Under the pieces are notes generated by a model. The model saw only the letters and a program-made list of their open reading frames with translations. It did not search any database and was not told the DNA's origin. This document shows, one piece after another, positions 56,936-64,000 of a DNA stretch of 64,000 nucleotides. The stretch's first letter is position 1, and the number at the start of each line of letters is the position of its first letter. A program made the translations under genes and the position numbers. The DNA is from Parazoarcus communis (GTDB lineage Bacteria; Pseudomonadota; Gammaproteobacteria; Burkholderiales; Rhodocyclaceae). The DNA lies in the NCBI RefSeq assembly GCF_003111645.1, contig NZ_CP022187.1, positions 868,001 to 932,000 of the forward strand, in the 5' to 3' direction.

Positions 56936-57781
56936 TCAGAGCGCGACCAGCGTCTGCCTGCCCCACCACTGCTGGTGCGGCGGAAGCTCGACCGCCTGAT
57001 CGGCAACCGCCGCTTCGGTGCATAACATGCGGCGAAAACCGCTGTTGGGCATGTCGGCGAGTGCGGCGCAACGTGTCTCCCACGGGTTCCAGATCACAAC
57101 ATCCGGAAAACCCTCGGTATTCACGCCGAGACTGCGGCGGTGGTCACGCACGAGAAGCGGACGGGTCACCTTGCAGTAGATGCGGTCGACTTCCGCGTCG
57201 ACCATGATCCGCTCACCGCTTTCACGACGGACGACGTTGCCCGCAGCCGTATCGCGATAGCTGAAGCCGTAAAGCCCCTCGAGTGCGATCTCCTCGACTT
57301 CGCTGACGCGAAGATAGGTATGGAGCGCGCCGGTAAACGAAAACGCCTCGTCGCCGGTGTTCTCGACCGAGAGTTCGAGGTCTAGCCGGTTGTCTTCCAC
57401 TGCTACCGTCAGTTCAAGGGCGAAGGCGTGCGGCCAGATGGCGCGTGTTTCTTCATCGTCGACGATACGCAGCACCGCAATGGCGAAATCCTCGCCGGTG
57501 CGCTGCTCGACGACGCTCCACACCCTGGTGCGCACGAATCCGTGCTTCGGAAGCGTGCCCTGGTCGGCAAACTGCGGAAAGCAGACCGGTACGCCACCCC
57601 GAATCGGCACACTGCCGTCAAAGACCGCCTGCTCGCTGAGATAGAGCCACTCCTTGCCGCCACGTGGCGTCCACGACAGCACCTGCCCACCCAGCAGGCT
57701 CACCACCACCCGCGCGCCCGAAACGTCCATCGCCAGGGCAGCAAGGCCCTGAAACTCCACCTGTTCGATCGTTGCACTCAT
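56936..57781 (-). CDS. D-hexose-6-phosphate mutarotase-like protein (aldose 1-epimerase fold)
   Basis: 281 residues, galactose-mutarotase fold of the YeaD type, thought to interconvert anomers of hexose 6-phosphates. GGVPVCFPQF, PKHGFVRT (with His and Arg of the active site), FTGALHTYLRV (second His) and VVIWNPWE (Glu) are visible. It starts five bases before the acyl-CoA synthetase gene ends, so it is probably cotranscribed with it. Confidence 0.87.
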   Translation of the reverse strand: MSATIEQVEFQGLAALAMDVSGARVVVSLLGGQVLSWTPRGGKEWLYLSEQAVFDGSVPIRGGVPVCFPQFADQGTLPKHGFVRTRVWSVVEQRTGEDFAIAVLRIVDDEETRAIWPHAFALELTVAVEDNRLDLELSVENTGDEAFSFTGALHTYLRVSEVEEIALEGLYGFSYRDTAAGNVVRRESGERIMVDAEVDRIYCKVTRPLLVRDHRRSLGVNTEGFPDVVIWNPWETRCAALADMPNSGFRRMLCTEAAVADQAVELPPHQQWWGRQTLVAL

Positions 57782-57786
57782 CCGGC

Positions 57787-60474
57787 TCAGTCCTGCAGGG
57801 GCAGTACGCCCACCTTGACCGTGTTGTCTTCCGGGTCGTTGGTGAGGATGAAGCCGAGCTTGGAGACGAACTTGAGCATGCGGTCGTTGTTGGAGAGGAA
57901 CACGCCGTTGATGTAGAGCAGCCCGCGGTTACGTGCGGTTTCGATCAACACGCCCATGAGCTTGCGTGCAAGTCCGCGATGCTGCCAGTCGTCTGCCACG
58001 ACAACGGCGAACTCGCAGGATTCGCCGTCCGGGTTGACTGCATAGCGACACACGCCGATCTCTTTTTCCACGCCATCGACGTCCATCGTGGCGAGGAAGG
58101 CCATTTCGCGGTCGTAATCGATCTGCGTCAGTCGCGCCACCATTGCTGGCGGCAGTTCGCGCATCGTGTTCATGAAGCGGTAGTACTTGGTTTCCTGTGA
58201 CAGATTACGCACGAACTCCACTTCGAGGTCGGCATCTTCGGGCTTGATCGGACGAATGGTCACGACCGTGCCGTCCGGCACTGTCCACTTGCTGATCAGG
58301 TGCGATGGATAGGGGTGAATCGCCATGTGGTCGTAGCGATCGGCGGTGGGCGACACGTTGTCCACAACGATGCGGGCATCGACCGCTACTGCGCCGTTTT
58401 CATCAACGATCAGGGGGTTGATGTCCATGCCGGTGATCCACGGCAACTCGCACACCATTTCAGAGACGCGCAACAGCACCAGCTCCAGCGCATCCATGTC
58501 GACGGCGGGGAGGTTGCGGAACTCGCCGAGACGGACGGCGATCCGGGTGGAGCGGATCATGTCGCGCACCAGGAAGCCGTTGAGCGGCGGCAGAGCCACC
58601 GCGATGTCGCGGTTGGCCTCGACCTGGTTGCCACCTTCACCGAAGGTGATCACGGGGCCGAACACCGGGTCGCGGCGGACACCGATCACCAGTTCGCGAC
58701 CATTGCGCTTCTGGATCATGGGTTCGATCGAGACACCGTTGATGATGGCGTCGGGCTGGCTCTTCTTTACCGCCTCGAGAATCTCCTGATAGGCCGAACG
58801 CACGACGGCGAGACTGGTGAGGTTGAGCCGCACCCCGCCGACATCGGACTTGTGGATCACCGATGCGGAGTCGATCTTCATCACCACCGGCAGACCAATC
58901 TCTTCCGCAAGCACCATGGCTTCGGTCGCCGAGCGCGCCACGACGGTCTGCGCAATCGGAATCCGGAACGCGGCGAGCAAGGCCTTGGATTCCATTTCGT
59001 TGAGGGTCTTGCGACGCTCACTGAGTGCGGTTTCGATGACCAGACGGGCGCTTTCGACCGACGGCGGCGACAGGTGGGAGAGCGAGGCCGGCACCTGCAT
59101 CAGCAGTTTCTGGTTGCGGTAGTAGGACGAAATGTGGCCGACCAGCTCCACCGCGGGCTCCGGCGTGCGGAAGGTCGGAATGCCGGCCTCGATGAACATG
59201 CGGCGCGACTCCGCCACGAGTTCTTCGCCCATCCAGCAGGTCACCACCGGCTTGTCCGCGGTTTTTTCGATCTCGATGACGGTCCTGGCAACCTCGCTCG
59301 GATTGGTCATGGCCTGCGGGGTCAGCATTACCAGCACGCCATCCACGTTGGGGCCGTCGATGACCGCCTGCAGGGTCTTGCTGTAGCGCTCGGGGTCGGC
59401 GTCGCCGAGGATGTCGATCGGATTGCCGCGCGACCAGCCTGCCGGAAGGATGGCGTTGAGCTTCTCCATCGTGCTGTCGGAGAACTCGCTCAGCGGAATG
59501 TCGATATCCATTGCGCGGTCGGCTGCCATCACACCCGGTCCGCCGCCGTTGGTAATGATTGCAAGGCGGTTGCCGCGCGGCCGGAAATGGGAGAACAGCG
59601 CATTGGCAGCGGCAAAGAGCTGGCCAAGGTTGTACAGGCGGATCACGCCGGCACGACGGAGTGCGGCGTCAAAGACGGCATCGTCGCCTATCGGGGCGCC
59701 CGAATGCGACAGAATGGCGCGCGACACGTCCGGATGACGCCCGGCCTTGATCAGCAGCACCGGTTTTACCCGCGCTGCGCCGCGAAGCGCGCTCATGAAT
59801 CGGCGTGCATCGCGGATACCTTCGACGTACAGGAAGATGCTCTCGGTACGCGGATCCGAGATCATGAACTCGAGCACCTCGCCGAAATCGATGTCGCTTG
59901 AAGTGCCCAGCGACACCACAGCGGAAAAGCCCACGTTGTTCGGTTTTGCCCAGTCAAGAATGGCCGCACACAGCGCGCCCGACTGCGAGATCAGACCGAT
60001 GCTGCCCTTGCTGGCCGTCGCATGGGCAAACGTGGCATTGAGTCCGAGGTCGGGACGCATGATGCCAAGGCAGTTCGGCCCGAGCAGACGGATCTTGTGC
60101 CGCCGCGCCGCTTCGACAACGTGGCGTTCGTAGAGGGCGCCACGCGGGCCTGCTTCGGAAAATCCGGATGACAGCACGACGGCTGCCTTCACCCCGGCAC
60201 GGCCGCAGCTGTCGATGATGGCCGCGACCTTCTCGGCGCGGACGGCCACGACTGCAAGGTCCAGCCGCTGCGGAACATCTTCGACGGATTTGTAGCAAAT
60301 CAGGTCGAATACGTTCTCATGCTTCGGATTGACCGCGAACAGCCGCCCCTTGAAACCCGCATCGATCATGTTGCGCATGAGCACGCTGCCGAGCGAATTC
60401 TCGCGCTCGCTGGCACCGATAATGGCTACCGAGCGGGGCTCGAGAAGCGGGGAAAGATAGTGTTTTTCATTCAT
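57787..60474 (-). CDS. Acyl-CoA synthetase (NDP-forming) fused to a GNAT acetyltransferase
   Basis: 895 residues. An N-terminal CoA-binding domain (LEPRSVAIIGASERENSLGS) and succinyl-CoA-ligase-like domains (HSGAPIGDDAVFDAALRRAG) are followed by an ATP-grasp part (~480-700, PVVMKIDSASVIHKSDVGGV). The last ~170 residues form a GNAT acetyltransferase domain (VTIRPIKPEDADLEVEFVRN and QHRGLARKLMGVLIE, the acetyl-CoA loop). This is the Pat/YfiQ arrangement, lysine acetyltransferases that control acetyl-CoA synthetase. Whether the ligase half is catalytic cannot be told by eye. The promoter has an inverted repeat near -42. Confidence 0.9.
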   Translation of the reverse strand: MNEKHYLSPLLEPRSVAIIGASERENSLGSVLMRNMIDAGFKGRLFAVNPKHENVFDLICYKSVEDVPQRLDLAVVAVRAEKVAAIIDSCGRAGVKAAVVLSSGFSEAGPRGALYERHVVEAARRHKIRLLGPNCLGIMRPDLGLNATFAHATASKGSIGLISQSGALCAAILDWAKPNNVGFSAVVSLGTSSDIDFGEVLEFMISDPRTESIFLYVEGIRDARRFMSALRGAARVKPVLLIKAGRHPDVSRAILSHSGAPIGDDAVFDAALRRAGVIRLYNLGQLFAAANALFSHFRPRGNRLAIITNGGGPGVMAADRAMDIDIPLSEFSDSTMEKLNAILPAGWSRGNPIDILGDADPERYSKTLQAVIDGPNVDGVLVMLTPQAMTNPSEVARTVIEIEKTADKPVVTCWMGEELVAESRRMFIEAGIPTFRTPEPAVELVGHISSYYRNQKLLMQVPASLSHLSPPSVESARLVIETALSERRKTLNEMESKALLAAFRIPIAQTVVARSATEAMVLAEEIGLPVVMKIDSASVIHKSDVGGVRLNLTSLAVVRSAYQEILEAVKKSQPDAIINGVSIEPMIQKRNGRELVIGVRRDPVFGPVITFGEGGNQVEANRDIAVALPPLNGFLVRDMIRSTRIAVRLGEFRNLPAVDMDALELVLLRVSEMVCELPWITGMDINPLIVDENGAVAVDARIVVDNVSPTADRYDHMAIHPYPSHLISKWTVPDGTVVTIRPIKPEDADLEVEFVRNLSQETKYYRFMNTMRELPPAMVARLTQIDYDREMAFLATMDVDGVEKEIGVCRYAVNPDGESCEFAVVVADDWQHRGLARKLMGVLIETARNRGLLYINGVFLSNNDRMLKFVSKLGFILTNDPEDNTVKVGVLPLQD

Positions 60475-60559
60475 GAAAGGGCTGCCCTGTAAGGGTATGA
60501 CGCCGCCGGCTCAGGCCTTCAAGGTCGGTTGACCATGACGGATCATCGATAATGAGCAA

Positions 60560-60604
60560 ATTATACTGCAGTGCACAATAAGCCTGCCTAGGGATTACCC
60601 TAGG
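60560..60604 (-). promoter_or_regulatory. Activator-type promoter of the synthetase/GNAT gene
   Basis: On the minus strand, TATAAT lies at 60565-60560, predicting a start near 60553. The -35 position is poor. A perfect 7-4-7 inverted repeat CCTAGGG-N4-CCCTAGG (60587-60604, palindromic in both strands) is centred 42-43 bases upstream of that start, where class II activators bind. Confidence 0.6.
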
Positions 60605-60675
60605 TTGCGAAAAGGGTTCATCTGTTTCGCGCCGCACATTGTGTATCGGCTTCGATGCGCGGAAATTGACGCTTG

Positions 60676-62277
60676 TCACAGGGTGAAGAAAAAACGCGCG
60701 CCGCGACCGGGCTCTGCCTCTGCCCGTATGCTGCCGCCATGGCGCTGAATGATGCGCTGAACGGTCGCCAGGCCGATTCCGGTGCCAGCAAACTCCGCGC
60801 TGTTGTGCAGACGACTGAAAGGGCGGAAAAGACTTGCCGCAAAAGCCATGTCGAACCCGGCCCCGTTGTCTTCAACGCAGAACACCCGCCGCTCTCCCTC
60901 CAGACTGACGCCGAAACTGATTTTTGCGTCCGGCTTGCCGGCCGAGAACTTCCACGCATTACGCAACAGGTTCTCAAGCATCACGCGTACAAGCACGCGA
61001 TCCGCACTGACGGTCATTTCACGCGTAACTTCGAACTCAACCTTGCGCTCGGGTTCCTCAGAGCGGATCTCGTCAATGATCTGCAGTGCGAGTTCGGACA
61101 GATTGACGGCCTCCTTGTGCACCGACTGCCGGGTCAGTCGCGCGAGCTCGATGAGTGCATCGATCAGGTGCGCCATGCGGTGGGTGGCACGGCGGATGCG
61201 TTCGATATAGTTGGTCGTCGCGGGCGTGAGCTGCCCGCTGAGATCTTCTTCGAGAATGCGCGCGAAGCCATCGATCGCCCGCAACGGGGCGCGCAGATCG
61301 TGGGACACCGAATAGGAAAACGCTTCGAGCTCGCGATTGGCCGCTTCCATCTCTGCGGTGCGGAGCCGAACCCTCGATTCAAGCTCCTGATTGACGTTTT
61401 TCAGGGTGAGCTCAGCGACCTTGCGCGAGGAGATGTCGTCCAGTGTCCCGGCAATGCCCCTGATCTCACCGTTGCTGCCGATGAGCGGGCGTCCCGAGGC
61501 CTCGATCCAGCGGATTTCGCCCTTTCGGGTGCGCAATCGCGTCTGGCAGGTGCATTCCGAAATTTCACCCGACATGATCTGTGCAAGCATGTGCCTGACG
61601 CCCGGGCAGTCGTCGGGGTGCAGAAAATCGGTAAACGGCCGCCCCAGACTGCGCTCGATCGTGTGTCCGGTGAGACGGTGCCATACGCCGTTCAGAAAAC
61701 TCAGGCGTCCATCAGGATCGGTCTGGAAGATCACCTCGATGACCGACTCGACCACGTCGTGGTAGCGCTGCTCGCTTTCATTCAGCGCCCGCTCGGCACT
61801 CACGCGCGAGGTCACACTGCGCCCGATGCCGTGATAGCCGACGAAAACCCCTGCTTTGAAGACGGGGCTCCCGACAAGTTCATAGTAATGGATTCGGTTG
61901 TCTTCGGTCTTGTGCGAGAAGACCAGACTGGTTCGTTCATGCTGATCGAGCCGTCGACGATATTCGGTCCAGTCCTGTTCTGTAGCGTGAATCGCGGGGC
62001 TCTCCCACGGGGCCCGACCGATCAGGCGCTGCGGGTCCTCGCCGGTCTGTTTCTCAAAGCCAGCGCTGATATCGGTATAGCAGTGTGCGTCGTCGGTCTC
62101 CCAGCGCCAGTCGCTGGCGAGTTCGAGCAGCTCGCGCAAGCGGTTGCGTTCTTGCAGCAGCTTCCGATCGGGACGCGCGCGTTTGTCGGCCTTGCCGCGC
62201 AGCAGTCCGAGCGTGAGCATGCCCGCCACCACAAGTGACGGGAACGCCAGAATGCTTAGCCAGTCGGGGCTGTTCAC
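60676..62277 (-). CDS. Orphan PAS-domain sensor histidine kinase
   Basis: 533 residues from a GTG start. One N-terminal transmembrane helix (~6-25), then two PAS domains (~40-160 and ~165-290), a short coiled coil, HisKA with the phospho-accepting His in FSYSVSHDLRAPL (~310-322) and a HATPase domain with N-box RNAWKF, G1 DNGAGFD and G2 GTGIGLA. No response regulator gene is adjacent, so its partner is unknown. The 3' end is 201 bp from the synthetase/GNAT start and on the same strand. Confidence 0.9.
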   Translation of the reverse strand: MNSPDWLSILAFPSLVVAGMLTLGLLRGKADKRARPDRKLLQERNRLRELLELASDWRWETDDAHCYTDISAGFEKQTGEDPQRLIGRAPWESPAIHATEQDWTEYRRRLDQHERTSLVFSHKTEDNRIHYYELVGSPVFKAGVFVGYHGIGRSVTSRVSAERALNESEQRYHDVVESVIEVIFQTDPDGRLSFLNGVWHRLTGHTIERSLGRPFTDFLHPDDCPGVRHMLAQIMSGEISECTCQTRLRTRKGEIRWIEASGRPLIGSNGEIRGIAGTLDDISSRKVAELTLKNVNQELESRVRLRTAEMEAANRELEAFSYSVSHDLRAPLRAIDGFARILEEDLSGQLTPATTNYIERIRRATHRMAHLIDALIELARLTRQSVHKEAVNLSELALQIIDEIRSEEPERKVEFEVTREMTVSADRVLVRVMLENLLRNAWKFSAGKPDAKISFGVSLEGERRVFCVEDNGAGFDMAFAASLFRPFSRLHNSAEFAGTGIGLATVQRIIQRHGGSIRAEAEPGRGARFFFTL

Positions 62278-62448
62278 CCTGCGGCCTCGGTCATTCCGGT
62301 GTAAGACGGGCGGGGCTGCCGCTTGCCGTGAGTGAGTCCGGTATGTGCCAGAACCATGTCTGCTCCTTCATCAACGCGTGTGCGTCGGTAGAATGAGGTG
62401 ACCTGCTGTTGCTGCCTCCCTTCATGATAATGCCTTACAGAGCGGACA

Positions 62449-63030
62449 ATGACCGAATTCAACCAGTCTCGTAACCCATCCGGTTGTGCTGGACATGGCG
62501 CCGGCGGAGACCCGTCGCCGTGGGTGCGCCGTTTCAGCGCCCTGATTCCGGCGGGCGGGCATGTGCTCGACTATGCCTGCGGCGGAGGGCGTCACGCCCT
62601 GTGGCTTGCCCGCCACGGCTATCGCGTCGAAGCGGCTGACCGCAATCGCGACGCATTGGCTGGTCTCGCGCAAGAGGAAGGCATTTCTACCCGTGAAGTT
62701 GACCTCGAATCGAGCAACTGGCCCTATGTCGGCCAGTTTTTTGATGCAGTCGTGGTCTGCAACTACCTGTACCGGCCCGGCTTCGAACGCCTGCTCGATC
62801 TGCTGCCCGAGGGCGGGGTGCTGATCTACGAAACCTTCATGGCCGGAAACGAGCAGTTTGGCAGGCCTGCGAGCCCCGATTTCCTGCTGCTGCCAGGCGA
62901 GCTTCTGACGCGCTGTGCGGGATGGCAGATCGTCGCCTTCGAGCAAGGCGTCGTGAGCAGCCCCCGTCAGGCCGCGATCCAGCGCATCTGTGCCGTTCGC
63001 GGTCCAGCGCTTGCAACGGTGCTGCCCTGA
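62449..63030 (+). CDS. Class I SAM-dependent methyltransferase
   Basis: 193 residues. SAM-binding motif I is VLDYACGGGRHALWLARHG with the acidic residue in VEAADRN, followed by FDAVVVCNYLYRPGF (motif IV region). The substrate is not identifiable; the family includes TehB- and small-molecule-type methyltransferases. Its stop codon abuts that of selU with no intervening base. Confidence 0.83.
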   Translation: MTEFNQSRNPSGCAGHGAGGDPSPWVRRFSALIPAGGHVLDYACGGGRHALWLARHGYRVEAADRNRDALAGLAQEEGISTREVDLESSNWPYVGQFFDAVVVCNYLYRPGFERLLDLLPEGGVLIYETFMAGNEQFGRPASPDFLLLPGELLTRCAGWQIVAFEQGVVSSPRQAAIQRICAVRGPALATVLP

Positions 63031-64000
63031 TCAGGCAGGCAGCTTCGCCAGAATCTGCTGCGCAAGCCGGTCGATGCCTGCGGGCGACAGGTCGCGGGTC
63101 TCGAACGCGGGGGCACCGGCCAGGCCGGGAAAGTTGCCGCCCTGCGAGCGACGGTAGAGCGGATCGTAATGCAGGTCGATGAACTCACCGAACAGGGTCG
63201 GCAAGTCGCGGCTTTCGGCAAGCTGCCGCCAACGCGCCAGCGTTTCGTTGCTCTGCAGACTTCTCAGGCGTTCGATGTTCTGCAGCAGGGTGGGGATGTC
63301 ATCGCCCAGATAGGCATAGTCACGGATCAGGAAGCTTAGCCTGGCGTCGCGTTCTGCCTCGATCCGGATGCAAGGTGCGGCGCGCATTGCGCCGATCAGC
63401 GGCTCCGGAATATGGGTGCGGCCAATCTTGCGGCTTTCGGCCTCGACAAACACGGGCCGCGCCGGATCGAGTTTGCGGATGCGGTCATACAGCGTGGTCT
63501 CGAAGCCCTTCTGCGTCGGCTGGGGTCGGTCGGGCAGGGCACCGAGCACCGAACCCTTGTGCGCCGCGATGTCCTCAAGGTCAAGCACCTGGGCGCCGTG
63601 CCGGGCAAGTGCCTCGAGGATGCGCGTTTTCCCGCTTCCGGTTGCGCCGCAGATCATGCGCAGTTGCAGTTGCGGTGCCAGTGTCTCGATCTGTTCGATC
63701 ACCAGGTGCCTGAACTGCTTGTAGCCACCGGCGAGTTGTTGTGCGTCCCACCCGATCAGGCGCAGCCAGGTCACGAACGATCCGCTGCGCTGGCCTCCGC
63801 GCCAGCAGTAGACGAGAGGGCGCCAGTTGCGGGGCTTGTCCTGCATGTAGCCCGAGACATGACGGGCGATGTTCTCTGCCACCATCGCGCCACCGATGCG
63901 ACGGGCTTCGAAGGCTGATTTCTGCTTGTAAATGGTTCCGACAACGATCCGCTGTTCGTTGTCCAGCACCGGCAGGTTGATGGCCCCGGGGACGTGGTCC
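63031..64000 (-). CDS. mnmH: tRNA 2-selenouridine synthase, 5' end cut by window edge
   Basis: 323 codons are visible; the N-terminus lies beyond 64000. The rhodanese domain ends with the catalytic loop VYCWRGGQRSGS, and the P-loop domain has GATGSGKT. MnmH (SelU) replaces sulfur by selenium at the wobble 2-thiouridine of some tRNAs, using selenophosphate from SelD. selD is not in the window, but is often next to mnmH. Sequence from 63969 (MLDNEQ) is an internal Met, not the start: the rhodanese frame DHVPGAINLPV continues upstream. Confidence 0.9.
   Translation of the reverse strand, partial: DHVPGAINLPVLDNEQRIVVGTIYKQKSAFEARRIGGAMVAENIARHVSGYMQDKPRNWRPLVYCWRGGQRSGSFVTWLRLIGWDAQQLAGGYKQFRHLVIEQIETLAPQLQLRMICGATGSGKTRILEALARHGAQVLDLEDIAAHKGSVLGALPDRPQPTQKGFETTLYDRIRKLDPARPVFVEAESRKIGRTHIPEPLIGAMRAAPCIRIEAERDARLSFLIRDYAYLGDDIPTLLQNIERLRSLQSNETLARWRQLAESRDLPTLFGEFIDLHYDPLYRRSQGGNFPGLAGAPAFETRDLSPAGIDRLAQQILAKLPA

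Overview
The window is a contiguous stretch of a high-GC betaproteobacterial chromosome. Gene content and order point to Rhodocyclales, in the Azoarcus/Thauera/Aromatoleum range: rne divergent from rluC, rpmF-plsX-fabHDG-acpP-fabF, nadB, rpoE-rseABC-mucD, lepAB-rnc-era-recO-pdxJ-acpS-nagZ, uvrC-pgsA-tRNAs, minCDE. The assignment comes from reading the proteins, not from a database search. Coding density is very high, many genes overlap by 4 bp, and I see no prophage, insertion sequence, CRISPR array or rRNA operon. It is mostly core genome.

Layout. 1-12.9 kb is a mixed block: a truncated transglutaminase/DUF2126 protein, an M20 amidohydrolase, a YbbP-like permease, RmuC, MoaA, a small unknown protein, a Lon-like AAA protease with an atypical P-loop, another unknown protein and a type II haloacid dehalogenase. 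12.9-15.1 kb holds a gene-free stretch, two identical tRNA-Asn genes and an aspartate/tyrosine aminotransferase. 15.2-25.2 kb has uvrB and a low-molecular-weight phosphatase, RNase E, then rluC-HAD-Rieske, a convergent methylase-maf pair, and yceD-rpmF. 25.4-30.8 kb is the fatty-acid synthesis cluster.

30.8-47.6 kb begins with a YgfX-like protein and nadB, followed by the extracytoplasmic stress operon (rpoE-rseA-rseB-rseC-mucD) running into a glutaredoxin-like gene, lepA, lepB, a DUF4845 protein, rnc, era, recO, pdxJ, acpS and nagZ, then uvrC and pgsA. 47.6-51.2 kb carries tRNA-Gly, tRNA-Cys, tRNA-Gly and, further on, tRNA-Leu(TAA), with a phosphatase-fold protein, a small unknown, a DUF1178 protein and a DnaJ-like protein between them. 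51.2-64 kb has minCDE, hslO (Hsp33), an ArsC-like protein, tex, a hexose-phosphate mutarotase-like protein, an acyl-CoA synthetase fused to a GNAT acetyltransferase, an orphan PAS histidine kinase, a methyltransferase and the 5'-truncated selU/mnmH.

Most interesting points: (1) the Hsp33 homologue has lost all four zinc-binding redox-switch cysteines; (2) the acyl-CoA synthetase/GNAT gene has a perfect inverted repeat centred near -42 of a TATAAT promoter that lacks a -35 box, the layout of an activator-dependent promoter; (3) an intrinsic terminator ends eight bases before the lepA start codon, just downstream of a promoter-like -10; (4) yceD-rpmF looks like a leaderless or nearly leaderless transcript; (5) a 9-bp tandem repeat lies upstream of a small unknown gene; (6) uvrC-pgsA-tRNA-Gly-tRNA-Cys-(insert)-tRNA-Leu(TAA) matches the E. 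coli uvrC-pgsA-glyW-cysT-leuZ order with about 3.3 kb inserted. I found no clearly new multi-gene system; the novelty candidates are individual proteins and regulatory sites.
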